Positions 51,721-60,369 are shown, counted from the stretch's first letter. The stretch is 64,000 bases of DNA from JAODBJ01 sp963782465 (GCA_963782465.1 CAWAJR010000001.1:1-64000); one strand, 5' to 3'. Made by a program: numbers and translations. The notes: a model not told the origin generated them from the sequence alone.

Positions 51721-52476
51721 ATGACTGAAACGAATCGGGGCCTGGTACGCGTCGAGCCGGGTGCGAAACGTGTCCGGGTGTACGTCGGTGGTGTCGCCAT
51801 CGCCGACACCGTCAAGCCGTTCTACGTGTGGGAAGTCCCGTACTACCCCGCGTACTACTTCCCCCGCGCCGACGTGCGCACCGACCTGCTCGTGCCGACA
51901 TCGACCACCAAGCACTCGCCGAGTCGCGGCGAAGCGTCGTACTTCACCGTGAAGGCGGGCGATCAGGAGCGCGTCGACGCGGCATGGCAATACGAGAGCT
52001 CGCCGATCGAAGAGCTCCGCGATCTGGTCCGCTTCGACTGGAAGTCGATGGACGGGTGGTTCGAGGAGGACGAGGAGGTCTACGTGCACCCCCGCGACCC
52101 GTACACGCGCGTCGACATCCTGCCGTCGTCACGTGCTGTCCGGGTCGAACTCGAAGGGACGGTTCTCGCCGACTCGAACCATGCCCGCGTGCTGCACGAG
52201 ACGGGCCTTCCCGCCCGCTGGTACATCCCCAAGGTCGACGTCCGCTTCGACCTGCTCTTCCCGACGAACTCGTCGTCGCAGTGCCCGTACAAGGGCCAGG
52301 CGGAATACTTCTCCGCGCGCATCGGCAGCGGTGTCGTCGACGACATCGCGTGGTCGTACCGGGCACCGCTCCGGGAGAGCGAAGGGATCGCGGGGCTCGT
52401 GTCCTTCTACAACGAACGGGTCGACCTCTTCCTCGACGGCGAACTCCAGGGCCGCCCGCACACGAAGTTCAGCTGA
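51721..52476 (+). CDS. double DUF427 domain protein
   Basis: 251 aa made of two DUF427 units: VRVEPGAKRVRVYVGGVAIADT...YFPRADVRTDLLVPTSTTKHSP and VDILPSSRAVRVELEGTVLADS...WYIPKVDVRFDLLFPTNSSSQCP. The repeated RxDLLxPTxxxxxCP/SP block is the family hallmark. Function is unknown. It follows the QueA-like gene by 42 nt and its stop overlaps the PIG-L start (TGATG). Confidence 0.9.
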   Translation: MTETNRGLVRVEPGAKRVRVYVGGVAIADTVKPFYVWEVPYYPAYYFPRADVRTDLLVPTSTTKHSPSRGEASYFTVKAGDQERVDAAWQYESSPIEELRDLVRFDWKSMDGWFEEDEEVYVHPRDPYTRVDILPSSRAVRVELEGTVLADSNHARVLHETGLPARWYIPKVDVRFDLLFPTNSSSQCPYKGQAEYFSARIGSGVVDDIAWSYRAPLRESEGIAGLVSFYNERVDLFLDGELQGRPHTKFS

Positions 52477-53174
52477 TGGAACCATTCCCCGAGGATTGGC
52501 GTAGCGCGCTCGCCGTCGTCGCCCACCCCGACGATCTCGAGTACGGCGTCGCGAGCGCGGTCGCGCGCTGGACGGCACAAGGCAAGGCCGTGTCGTACGC
52601 GATGGTCACGAGTGGCGAAGCGGGCATCCAGGGCGTCGCGCCCAGTACCTGCAAGCCGTTGCGCGAGGAGGAAGAGCGGCGCAGCGCCGCCACCGTCGGC
52701 GTGGAGCACGTGGCGTTCCTCGGTTTCCCCGACGGCGAAGTGGAGTACGGCATCGCGTTGCGGCGGGGCATCGCCGCGGAGATACGGCGTACCCGGCCCG
52801 ACATCGTGATCACGATGCACTTCGAACTGACCTGGGGTGGCGAATCGGTCAACCATGCCGACCACCGCGCCGTCGGTCTCGCGACGCTCGACGCGTGCCG
52901 CGACGCGGCGAACGAGTGGACGTTTCGCGACGCCGGCCCGGCGTGGGCGGGGACGAAGGCCGTATACGTCGGCGCCACGTCCGACCCGACCCACTACGTC
53001 GACGTCACCGGCTCGATCGACCGCGGTGTGGCGTCGTTGCGTGAGCACCGCGCCTACATCGACGGGCTCGGCACCGATTTCGACCCCGACCGGTTCTTGC
53101 GCGGCTTCGCGGCGACGAGCGGCGAGCCGGTCGGCGTTCCGTTCGCGGTGACCTTCCGGGCCTATTCGGTCTGA
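52476..53174 (+). CDS. PIG-L family deacetylase
   Basis: 232 aa. ALAVVAHPDDLEYGVASAVA holds the zinc-binding AHPDD motif and SVNHADHRAVGLATLDAC the second, with metal His in HADH. These enzymes de-N-acetylate sugars; the best known actinobacterial members are MshB (mycothiol biosynthesis) and Mca (mycothiol conjugate amidase). The length fits a general PIG-L enzyme. In this operon, with the maleylpyruvate isomerase-like gene, a mycothiol-linked role is possible but unproven. Confidence 0.9.
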   Translation: MEPFPEDWRSALAVVAHPDDLEYGVASAVARWTAQGKAVSYAMVTSGEAGIQGVAPSTCKPLREEEERRSAATVGVEHVAFLGFPDGEVEYGIALRRGIAAEIRRTRPDIVITMHFELTWGGESVNHADHRAVGLATLDACRDAANEWTFRDAGPAWAGTKAVYVGATSDPTHYVDVTGSIDRGVASLREHRAYIDGLGTDFDPDRFLRGFAATSGEPVGVPFAVTFRAYSV

Positions 53175-53191
53175 CCGTTAACCTTCCGTCG

Positions 53192-53572
53192 ATGAGCGCC
53201 AACGAGCAACCGATCGACATCGTCCGCCGTTTCTGCGACGCCTGGAGTGCGGGCGACATCCCCGCGCTGATCGAGTACTTCACCGACGACGCGGTGTACC
53301 ACAACATCCCCGTCGAGCCCGTGAGCGGTCGCGACGCGATCCGCACCACCATCGAGGGGTTCACCGCCGGGGTGGAGAAGGTCGAGTTCCAGGTGCTGCA
53401 CATCGTCGCCGACGGGAACGTCGTGCTGACCGAGCGCGTCGACGTGTTCACCGCCGGTACGAAGCAGATCCGCCTTCCGGTGATGGGCATATTCGAAGTC
53501 GTCGACGGGCGCATCGCGGCGTGGCGCGACTACTTCGACCTCAACCAGTTCATGTCGCAGCTCGCCGGGTGA
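53192..53572 (+). CDS. limonene-1,2-epoxide hydrolase-like (NTF2-fold) protein
   Basis: 126 aa. IDIVRRFCDAWSAGDIPALI and YFTDDAVYHNIPVEPVSGRD open the fold. The LEH Arg-x-Asp...Asp triad can be placed at Arg82-Asp84 (ERVDVF) and Asp113 (AWRDYFD), matching the known spacing, so epoxide-hydrolase activity is plausible. The substrate is unknown. The stop overlaps the next start by four bases (GTGA). Confidence 0.82.
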   Translation: MSANEQPIDIVRRFCDAWSAGDIPALIEYFTDDAVYHNIPVEPVSGRDAIRTTIEGFTAGVEKVEFQVLHIVADGNVVLTERVDVFTAGTKQIRLPVMGIFEVVDGRIAAWRDYFDLNQFMSQLAG

Positions 53573-54219
53573 ACGCGGCGCGACCCACCGCCGACATCGA
53601 GGCGTGCGCCCGTGTGCACTGCGGGCTGCTCCCCGACATCGAAGCGCTCACCGACGCCGACATGCGCCGGCCGTCCGCCCTTCCCGATTGGACGGTCGGG
53701 CACCTGTGCACCCATCTCGCGCGCAACGCCGAGAGCCACTGCCGGCGTCTCGCGGCTGCTGTTCGCGGGGAGATGATCGATCAGTACGTCGGCGGCCGGG
53801 CCGGACGCGCGGCCGACATCGAGGCCGGCGCGTCACGCGATGCCGCGGCCATCATCGCCGACGTGCGCGACACCATCGACGCGTTCGCAGCCGCCCTCGA
53901 CGCGATGCCCGACGACGTGTGGGGGAGCGAGTCGCGCGACGCGAGCGGTGTCATCCGGCCGGCGTCCCAACTCCCCGAACGCCGCTGGCAAGAGGTCGAG
54001 GTGCATCATGTCGACCTCGCCTGCGGGTACCGCCATGTCGATTGGCCCGACGAGTTCGTCGACCGGTTCCTGCCGCTCCAGCTCGCCCGGGTCCCGGCGC
54101 GCCTCGCTGCCGGCACCAAAGTGCCCGACCTCTCCGCGCTCGCCGACCGCGATGTGCTCGCCTGGTGTTACGACCGCATCACCATCGACGGTCTCCCGCC
54201 GCTGCGCCCCTACGGCTGA
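53569..54219 (+). CDS. maleylpyruvate isomerase family mycothiol-dependent enzyme (DinB-like)
   Basis: 216 aa. LPDWTVGHLCTHLARNAESH contains the first His of the metal site, and WQEVEVHHVDLACGYRHVDWP the second cluster, as in mycothiol-dependent maleylpyruvate isomerases (MDMPI_N/DinB). Such enzymes use mycothiol as cofactor in isomerisation or detoxification. Last gene of the operon; a 48-bp palindrome follows as terminator. Confidence 0.85.
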   Translation: MNAARPTADIEACARVHCGLLPDIEALTDADMRRPSALPDWTVGHLCTHLARNAESHCRRLAAAVRGEMIDQYVGGRAGRAADIEAGASRDAAAIIADVRDTIDAFAAALDAMPDDVWGSESRDASGVIRPASQLPERRWQEVEVHHVDLACGYRHVDWPDEFVDRFLPLQLARVPARLAAGTKVPDLSALADRDVLAWCYDRITIDGLPPLRPYG

Positions 54220-54223
54220 TGCC

Positions 54224-54271
54224 GGGTTGTGTCAGTTGTCCCCCCGTACAGGGGGACAACTGACACAACCC
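54224..54271. terminator. perfect 21-bp-arm palindrome between converging genes
   Basis: Arms 54224-54244 and 54251-54271 are exact reverse complements with the loop CGTACA; the stem contains GTGTCAGTTGTCCCCC. It lies between the stops of the MDMPI-like (+) and AhpD-like (-) genes, 4 and 7 nt from them. A strong bidirectional terminator, possibly also a genome-wide repeat; no other copy is in this window. Confidence 0.75.
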
Positions 54272-54278
54272 AGGATGG

Positions 54279-54788
54279 TCAGGTGGCGGCGACGACGGTG
54301 CCGGTGTCGTCGAAGTGCAAGGTGCATGTCTGGTCGAGACCGAGCACCTGCATGAAGCGACCGAACGCCATGTACTTCGCGATCACGAGCGTGAGCTCGA
54401 CGATCTCGCCCGCATCGAAATGCGCACCGAGCCGTTCGAGCATCGCGTCGTCGATGCGGGCGGAGTCGGTGGTGAAACGTTCGGCGTACTCGATCGCGAC
54501 GCGTTCGGCTTCCGTGTAGTCGTCGAGTTCGCGGGCGCGGTGCACGTTCATGAGAAGTGTGTCGGTGATCCCGGCCTCGAGGGCCTGGGGTGTGCGCCAC
54601 GACAGGCACACCGTGCATTCGTTGATCTGCGCGATGCGCATGCGGACGAGTTCGTGCAGGCGCCAATCGAGGGTGCTGTTCCACGCTGCTTCGTCGTAGC
54701 CGCCGACGGCTCGCGCGAACGCGGGACGGAGCGAAAGCGCGCGCACAACCTCGGGCATGTCGCCGGCCGGCAAATCGATTCGCGCCAT
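54279..54788 (-). CDS. carboxymuconolactone decarboxylase/AhpD family protein
   Basis: 169 aa. LVRMRIAQINECTVCLSWRT has the ExxCxxC motif (Glu57, Cys58, Cys61), and HRARELDDYTEAERVAIEYA the later proton-relay helix. With the paired cysteines it is more likely an alkylhydroperoxidase-type thiol protein than a decarboxylase. A GAGGA ribosome-binding site lies just upstream of the ATG at 54788. Confidence 0.88.
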   Translation of the reverse strand: MARIDLPAGDMPEVVRALSLRPAFARAVGGYDEAAWNSTLDWRLHELVRMRIAQINECTVCLSWRTPQALEAGITDTLLMNVHRARELDDYTEAERVAIEYAERFTTDSARIDDAMLERLGAHFDAGEIVELTLVIAKYMAFGRFMQVLGLDQTCTLHFDDTGTVVAAT

Positions 54789-54847
54789 GACGGTCCTCCT
54801 CGAGCACCGAGCAGCGTACGGCACCTGGAGGTTTAGGGTCTCCCGCC

Positions 54848-55088
54848 GTGCCGTCCCGCTTGCGCTTGCTGGTCGTGGCGGCGCTCGTCCCGGCTGCGGT
54901 CCTCGCGGTCGACCCTCGGGGCCTCGCGCCGTTCGGCCCGGCGAAGTGGGTACGCGCCGCTCGCCGGCGCGGACGTGGCACCAACCGGCGTTGAAGTCGT
55001 CGGCGACCACGTCGTGGTGACGGGTCTCAGCGGGGCCAAGGACAGTGGGCCCCAACCGACCGTGACGCTCGTTGGCACGCCGCAATAA
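54848..55088 (+). other. possible remnant of a membrane or secreted protein
   Basis: GTG at 54848 opens VPSRLRLLVVAALVPAAVLAVD and continues RGLAPFGPAKW, the look of a first membrane helix. The frame then becomes RAARRRGRG; in the next frame lies YAPLAGADVAPTGVEVVGDHV, then VTGLSGAKDSGPQPTVTLVG and a TAA at 55088. This may be a small exported protein with one indel near 54950 or the leftover of a larger gene. It fills most of the 320-nt gap between two minus-strand genes. Low confidence. Confidence 0.25.
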
Positions 55089-55109
55089 CCGGCGCCGACC
55101 GCTCGTCGC

Positions 55110-55586
55110 TCACCAATACGTACGCATCAGTTCGGTGGCCCAGCCCGGTTGGCGGGCTGGGCCACGGCGCTCGAATTCCACCATGTGCGGTTTGAGGTCG
55201 AGCACCGGTGAACCGTCGATCGCGTCGAGCCCCCGTACCGCGACGTTGCGCCCTTCGACGGCGATCAACTCGCAGATCGTCACGCCGATGCGGTTCGGGC
55301 GCATCCTCGCCCGCTGGGCGAAGATGCCGACCTCGGGCCAGTCGGTGCGGCCTCTCGGGTGACGCGACCCCGGCTCGATGTCGCCCTCGTCGACGAGATG
55401 GAACTGGAACACGACCTCGACGTGCGAGAACTCGTCGAGACCGGCGAGCGCGTCGACACCGAAACGGTCGTCGAGCACGATCGTCGCGGTCACGTCGCCC
55501 CATTGGTCGTCGATCGCCTCCGTGCGACCGCCGGTGACCACACCGATCGGCTGCAGGTGAATGTCGTTCGGTCCGGTCCCCGTCAT
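55110..55586 (-). CDS. TrmO-like SAM-dependent methyltransferase (TsaA/YaeB family)
   Basis: 158 aa. DIHLQPIGVVTGGRTEAIDD, then EEFSHVEVVFQFH-like, and VGIFAQRARMRPNRIGVTIC, then VRGLDAIDGSPVLDLKPHM, are the conserved blocks of TrmO, which N6-methylates t6A37 in certain tRNAs. The E. coli enzyme is longer by a C-terminal domain; this is the short one-domain form common in actinobacteria and archaea, whose substrate is less certain. Confidence 0.82.
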   Translation of the reverse strand: MTGTGPNDIHLQPIGVVTGGRTEAIDDQWGDVTATIVLDDRFGVDALAGLDEFSHVEVVFQFHLVDEGDIEPGSRHPRGRTDWPEVGIFAQRARMRPNRIGVTICELIAVEGRNVAVRGLDAIDGSPVLDLKPHMVEFERRGPARQPGWATELMRTYW

Positions 55587-55637
55587 GCCGCCAGTGTCGC
55601 GCCGAGTTCCGGTGGGGCCTCCGGTTTCGCCGCGGCG

Positions 55638-56222
55638 CTACCGCGCGCCGATCGGGGCGGGTCGGCGAGGCCGCGCGTCGGTCGTCGTCCGGCGAGTCTT
55701 CGTGTCGTGCATTGCCCGTAGCGTCGAGAGACCGGTGACGGCACCGACTGCGGCGAGCACGGTCACTTGCAGGAGGCGGTTGTGCGCGTCGGTCCCGGCA
55801 TTGAGCAGGTGGATGGTGGCGATGAAGAAGAGGGGGAAGCTGCTCATGTGGATCGCATGCCACGTGCGACGTGAGAGGCGCTTGCGGGCGAGCGACGTGA
55901 GCTCGACCGCGAGCAAGAGGTAACCGGCGACGATCCCCCAGGCCACCGCGCCCGGCTTCCAACTGCTGGCCATGGGAACGAGCACCGAGGTCAGACCGAA
56001 GTGGACGTACTTGTCGAGCAGGAGCGAGCCGACGTGCACGCCGGTGAAGATCGCCGCGAGCCCGCCGAGGTACCGGTGCAGGTCGAGCAGCCACGGCCGG
56101 CTGACCCGGCCGCGGGCGATCTGGGTGGTCATCGTGAGGCCCCACAACACCGACGCGGTGAGGAGCACCCACGCCAGGAGCCCGGCGGAACGCGCTACGA
56201 ACCAGGGGAGTTGCGTGCTCAT
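55638..56222 (-). CDS. ferric-reductase-like transmembrane heme protein
   Basis: 194 aa with six helices. His residues in LLDLHRYLGG, IFTGVHVGSLLLDKY, RTWHAIHMSSFPLFF and IATIHLL are spaced as b-heme ligands in the ferric reductase/YedZ (MsrQ) group. No FAD/NAD domain is attached, so it is the membrane electron-transfer half only; the partner is not in the window. Start ATG at 56222. Confidence 0.8.
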   Translation of the reverse strand: MSTQLPWFVARSAGLLAWVLLTASVLWGLTMTTQIARGRVSRPWLLDLHRYLGGLAAIFTGVHVGSLLLDKYVHFGLTSVLVPMASSWKPGAVAWGIVAGYLLLAVELTSLARKRLSRRTWHAIHMSSFPLFFIATIHLLNAGTDAHNRLLQVTVLAAVGAVTGLSTLRAMHDTKTRRTTTDARPRRPAPIGAR

Positions 56223-56320
56223 GAACGTGAGGATCGTCCCGCCGGGTAAGGGCACCTTCCGGCGTAGGTGAGAAACAGGCGAGATCGAGGCGTGTACCGC
56301 CGGCACGACAGACTGGGCGG

Positions 56321-57286
56321 ATGCGTTTCGTCGTCTACGGCGCCGGTGCGATCGGCGGTGTGGTGGGTGCCCGCCTGTTCCAACACGGCCACGATGTGGT
56401 GCTCATCGCACGCGGCGCGCACTACGAGGCGATCGCTGCGCACGGCCTCACGCTCGAGACGGCCGACGAACGAACGACGCTGCCCGTCGTGGCCGCGAGC
56501 GCTCCGTCCGAGATCACGTTCACGGCCGACGATGTGGTGCTCCTGGCGGTGAAGTCGCAAGACACGGTCGGCGCGCTCGATGCGCTACGCGCGAGTTGCG
56601 ACGTGCCGCTGCCGATCGTCTGCCTCCAGAACGGCGTGGAGAACGAGCGGGCGGCGCTGCGCCGTTACGCCGACGTGTACGGCGTGTGCGTCATGTCACC
56701 GACTGCGCATCTCGAACCGGGCGTGGTGCAGGCGGCCTCGGTGCCGATCAGTGGGCTGCTCGACATCGGCCGTTACCCCGACGGCGTCGACGCCCGGGTG
56801 CGCGACATCGCAACCGTGTTCGGCGGATCGACCTTCGAGTCGGTACCGCGCGCCGACATCATGCGTTGGAAGTACACGAAGTTGTTGATGAACCTCGCCA
56901 ACGCGGCCGAGGCGGTGTGCGGGCAGTCGGACGGGTTCGCGGAACTCGCGCGGCGCCTGCGGTCGGAAGGAGCGGCCGTGCTGCGCGCCGCCGGCATCGA
57001 TGCCGCGTCGCAGGAAGAGGACCGGGAGCGGCGCGGCAACCGGCTCACGCCGCAGCCGATTGACGGCCGCGGCCGCGGCGGCGGTTCTTCGTGGCAGAGC
57101 CTGGCCCGGGCGACGGGCGCGATCGAGAGCGACTACCTCAACGGCGAGATCGTCCTGCTCGGCCGGCAGTGCGGCGTGCCCGCCCCGGCGAACGCGCTGC
57201 TCCAGGAGTTGGCGAACACGGCAGCGCGCGAACATCGGCCGCCGGGTTGGCTCCCGGCGGCCGATGTGTTGCGGAGGCTCGGCTGA
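56321..57286 (+). CDS. 2-dehydropantoate 2-reductase family (ApbA/PanE) oxidoreductase
   Basis: 321 aa. MRFVVYGAGAIGGVVGARLF (NADP loop), VVLLAVKSQDTVGAL, IVCLQNGVENERA and the C-domain KYTKLLMNLANAAEAVCG with the conserved Lys-Asn pair place it in the PanE/ApbA fold. The family includes true ketopantoate reductase and many relatives of unknown substrate; with no pan genes near, the pathway is not settled. Confidence 0.82.
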   Translation: MRFVVYGAGAIGGVVGARLFQHGHDVVLIARGAHYEAIAAHGLTLETADERTTLPVVAASAPSEITFTADDVVLLAVKSQDTVGALDALRASCDVPLPIVCLQNGVENERAALRRYADVYGVCVMSPTAHLEPGVVQAASVPISGLLDIGRYPDGVDARVRDIATVFGGSTFESVPRADIMRWKYTKLLMNLANAAEAVCGQSDGFAELARRLRSEGAAVLRAAGIDAASQEEDRERRGNRLTPQPIDGRGRGGGSSWQSLARATGAIESDYLNGEIVLLGRQCGVPAPANALLQELANTAAREHRPPGWLPAADVLRRLG

Positions 57287-57296
57287 ACGGGTCGCG

Positions 57297-58244
57297 TCAG
57301 CAGTAGTACACCTGCACTGCAAGACCGGGGTCGAACGGCTTCGTGCACTGTTTCGAGATGTTCTTGTCGATCCACGGCCGCAGCACCGTGAGGTCGGTGT
57401 AGATCCCCGGGTAACTCTTCGTCGCGCATCCCGCGCCGCGGCTCACCACACCGATCTGCTTGAGCCCGCCCTGCGGGTCGGTCGCGTACATCGGGCCGCC
57501 ACTGTCGCCGTAGCACGCGTCCTTTCCTTGCATCCCGGCGCAGAGGTCGGTCGGCGGGACGAACTCGGTCGGGTCGAGGTCGGCGTAGTCGGCCTGGCAG
57601 ATGTCGTCACCGACGATCGGGACGGTCGCCACCTGCGCGCGCCGCGGGGGGATCGCATCGCCGGGGTCACCGAACACGGGCAGTTGGATCGTCAGGCCCC
57701 AGCCGGCGATCTGCACGAGATTGCCGTTGGCGGTGAGCGCGCGGTCGGCTTTCGACGCGAGGGGCGAGCGCGGCGTCGACACGGGTGACGACAGTTTGAA
57801 CAACGCGAGGTCGTCGGACTGGCTTCCGAACAGCCACGTCTTGTTGATCGTCACCGACTCGACGCTCACGGTCGTTGCCGTCTTCGAGCCGAGGTCGCGA
57901 CTGCCGACTTGCGCGACCATCCCGTACCCGAAGAACACGATCGGTTCGACGCAGTGCGCCGCGCTCAGGACCTCGTTCGGTGCGACCAGGGTGCCGGAAC
58001 AAACGAGGCGATAGCGCGCGTGGCCCTTCCCGGGGATCATCAGCGCGGCGAGCGCGGGCAGCTGGCTCGCGCCGACTGGTTTGCCGCCGACGATGCGGGG
58101 CGTCACCTTCGTTGCCGGCATGGCTCCGGCGACCGGCACCGCGACGAGCGCGGTCGCCGCGAGCGCGACGCTCACGCAGGTGAGCGCGACGAGTTTCCCG
58201 GGTCGGAGCGCGTTCCGACCCCGAAACGGTTTGCGTATCCCCAT
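57297..58244 (-). CDS. secreted trypsin-like serine protease
   Basis: 315 aa. Signal helix LVALTCVSVALAATALVAVP; mature start IVGGKPVGASQLPALAAL as in chymotrypsin-fold zymogens. Triad His97 (LSAAHCVE), Asp145 (DDLALFKL), Ser248 (GDSGGP); Asp242 (DACYGDSGG) at the S1 base predicts trypsin-like cleavage after Lys/Arg. Paired cysteines support secretion. The ATG at 58244 has a GGGGGA site upstream. Confidence 0.92.
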   Translation of the reverse strand: MGIRKPFRGRNALRPGKLVALTCVSVALAATALVAVPVAGAMPATKVTPRIVGGKPVGASQLPALAALMIPGKGHARYRLVCSGTLVAPNEVLSAAHCVEPIVFFGYGMVAQVGSRDLGSKTATTVSVESVTINKTWLFGSQSDDLALFKLSSPVSTPRSPLASKADRALTANGNLVQIAGWGLTIQLPVFGDPGDAIPPRRAQVATVPIVGDDICQADYADLDPTEFVPPTDLCAGMQGKDACYGDSGGPMYATDPQGGLKQIGVVSRGAGCATKSYPGIYTDLTVLRPWIDKNISKQCTKPFDPGLAVQVYYC

Positions 58245-58324
58245 CTGGTCCCCCAGCGTTCGCGGCCCGAGCCGGGCGTCGGCGCTCATAGTGACCGTTC
58301 GTCGCCGAGAAGGCAATGGCCGGG

Positions 58325-58921
58325 TCAGGGTTTGCGCTTCGTCACGTAGTCGCCGCGGCTCACCGGTCCGCGGGTCAAGGTGCCGTCGCCGCGCGGAACC
58401 GATACCGGTTCGCCGTCGAGCAGGAAGCGCACCTTGGTCACGTCGTGCAGCCAGGTCATGGTGAGCACGATCTGGGCGAGCGCGATCTTCTGTTCCGAGC
58501 CGGTCACGTCGGTGAAGGGTTGCTGCAGGTCGACGGTGACCGTGTGCCTCACGACCTTCCCGACGCGACCGACCGCGAGCGGCGGGATCGCGCTGCGTAT
58601 CCGCACCTTGCCTTCGTTCACGGTCGGCCCGGCGAGCAACGCCTGCATGACCGTGGTCGGGTCGGGCGGCGCGCTCGACGTCCTGACCGCCGGGATGATC
58701 CCGTCGTCGCCCTCGAAGTAGACGACGAAGGGGTATTTGCTCAACGGGAGCGTCGTCGTCGGGATGGTGGTCGTCGCCGGCTCGAGGAGACCGAACGGCA
58801 CCTGGTCGCGCGCGAGCTTGACCGGGTGCGACTGCGGGTTGTTCCCGCATGCGGTCGCCATCATCGAAACACCGACGATCAATCCAATGATCGTGGAGCG
58901 GGTACGCCGCCGTCGTGTCAT
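58325..58921 (-). CDS. GerMN-domain lipoprotein, LpqB-like but short
   Basis: 198 aa. Signal with lipobox MATAC, a Thr linker (TTTIPTTTLPLSK), then a GerMN domain: FVVYFEGDDGIIPAVRTSSA, then VMQALLAGPTVNEGKVRIRS, and HTVTVDLQQPFTDV. It follows the histidine kinase with an ATGA overlap. The order regulator-kinase-GerMN lipoprotein is that of MtrA-MtrB-LpqB, but LpqB is about three times longer with a propeller domain, which is missing here. Probably a kinase accessory on the outer face of the membrane. Confidence 0.85.
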   Translation of the reverse strand: MTRRRRTRSTIIGLIVGVSMMATACGNNPQSHPVKLARDQVPFGLLEPATTTIPTTTLPLSKYPFVVYFEGDDGIIPAVRTSSAPPDPTTVMQALLAGPTVNEGKVRIRSAIPPLAVGRVGKVVRHTVTVDLQQPFTDVTGSEQKIALAQIVLTMTWLHDVTKVRFLLDGEPVSVPRGDGTLTRGPVSRGDYVTKRKP

Positions 58922-60276
58922 GCGGGCCGCCACGGGATCTCCACGATGAAACGGGCGCCGGGCCCGTCGTCGCGGTCTTCCACCCACACCTTGCCACCGT
59001 GCGCGCCGACGTGCTGGGCGACGAGGGCGAGACCGAGCCCGGCGCCCGACGCGTTCCCGCGCCGCCCGGACGCATCGCCACGCGAGAACCGCTCGAAGAT
59101 GGCGGCTCGCTGCTCGGGTGGCACGCCCGGCCCACGGTCGTCGACCTCGATGCGCGCGTTGCCGTTCGCGCGCATCACGCGGATCGCGGCAAGGCCGTCG
59201 CCGTGGGCACGGGCATTGTCGAACAAGTTGGTGAGGACACGTTCGAGGCGACGTTTGTCGGCGAGGATCGGGCCGGCGGCCACTTCCGGGTCGATCTCGA
59301 CGAGGACCGAAGTGCTGTCGATCCGGCTGACGGCCTGGAGGACGAGGTCGCCGAGGCGCACCGGTTCGTCGGCGAGTTGCTCGACTCCCGCGTCGGCGCG
59401 ACTCAGCTCGAGGAGCTCGACGACGACATTCTGGAACCGCTCGATCTCGTCAACGACGAGATCGAGGGCGAGCCGCGACCGTTCGGGCAGTTCGTCTCGG
59501 CGGGCCTGGAGCACCTGGACCGCGGTCGCGAGGGTCGTGAGCGGCGATCGCAATTCGTGGCTCACGTCGGAAACAAAGCGCGCATCCCGATCGATGCGTT
59601 GCGACAGGGCGTCGACCATTCCGTTGAACGCGAGCGACAACTCCGCGAGGTCGGGGTCGGGCGACGAGGCCAGTCGAGCCGAGAAGTCGCCGGCGGCGAT
59701 ACGGGCCGCGGCATTGCTCGCGTCGGCGAGCGGCCGCAGCACGCGCCGCGCCGCCCACAGGCCGAGCAGCAACCCGGCGATCGTCGTGACTGCAGCCGCG
59801 CCGAGCAGCGAATTGCGGATGACGGCGAGCGTCCGGTCGAGTTCGCCGAATGGGTCGAGTTCGAAATAGGCCGCGTTCACCGACGGGATCGGTACCCCCA
59901 TCGCGATATAGCGCGCACCGTCGACCTCGATGCGTTGCCGCGCCGGTTGACCGCTGGTGACGTCGGAGATCAATTCCGCCGGGAGCAGTTCTTCGCCCGT
60001 CGCGACGCCGCTGCCGTACCAACGACCGTGGAACGACAGCACCGCGAGCGACCCGCTCGGAAGCTCGATCGCTTCGAGCGCGGCCGTGGCATCGTTGGTG
60101 CCCGGGAGGCTGAGCGTGTCGCGCACGATGCGCGCGTCGATGTATGCCTGCTGTTCGGCGGTGTGCTGGCGTTGACGCACGAGGTAGCGCAACGTGAGGC
60201 CGTAGGTCGCGGTGGCGAGGACGCTCGTCACGATCAAACCGCCGAGCGCGAAGGCGAGCGTCACACGGACGCGCAA
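58918..60276 (-). CDS. sensor histidine kinase, MtrB-like
   Basis: 452 aa. Two membrane helices (about 5-27 and 157-178) flank an extracytoplasmic domain of about 125 residues. HAMP follows (VLRPLADASNAAARIAAGDF), HisKA has FVSDVSHELRSPLTTLATAV with His240, and the ATPase boxes are RVLTNLFDNARAHGDG, DDRGPGVPPEQRAAIFERFS and GAGLGLALVAQHVGAHGG. Partner of the response regulator 93 nt upstream. In mycobacteria MtrAB coordinates cell division and envelope stress. Confidence 0.9.
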   Translation of the reverse strand: MRVRVTLAFALGGLIVTSVLATATYGLTLRYLVRQRQHTAEQQAYIDARIVRDTLSLPGTNDATAALEAIELPSGSLAVLSFHGRWYGSGVATGEELLPAELISDVTSGQPARQRIEVDGARYIAMGVPIPSVNAAYFELDPFGELDRTLAVIRNSLLGAAAVTTIAGLLLGLWAARRVLRPLADASNAAARIAAGDFSARLASSPDPDLAELSLAFNGMVDALSQRIDRDARFVSDVSHELRSPLTTLATAVQVLQARRDELPERSRLALDLVVDEIERFQNVVVELLELSRADAGVEQLADEPVRLGDLVLQAVSRIDSTSVLVEIDPEVAAGPILADKRRLERVLTNLFDNARAHGDGLAAIRVMRANGNARIEVDDRGPGVPPEQRAAIFERFSRGDASGRRGNASGAGLGLALVAQHVGAHGGKVWVEDRDDGPGARFIVEIPWRPA

Positions 60277-60369
60277 ACCGTGGCGGCGTCTCCAGAGATG
60301 TTCATGGATCGGCGCCGTGGCCGCGGGGGCGCGGTTCCCGCGGGGGGCGCAGTGGCCATCGACCGACCG

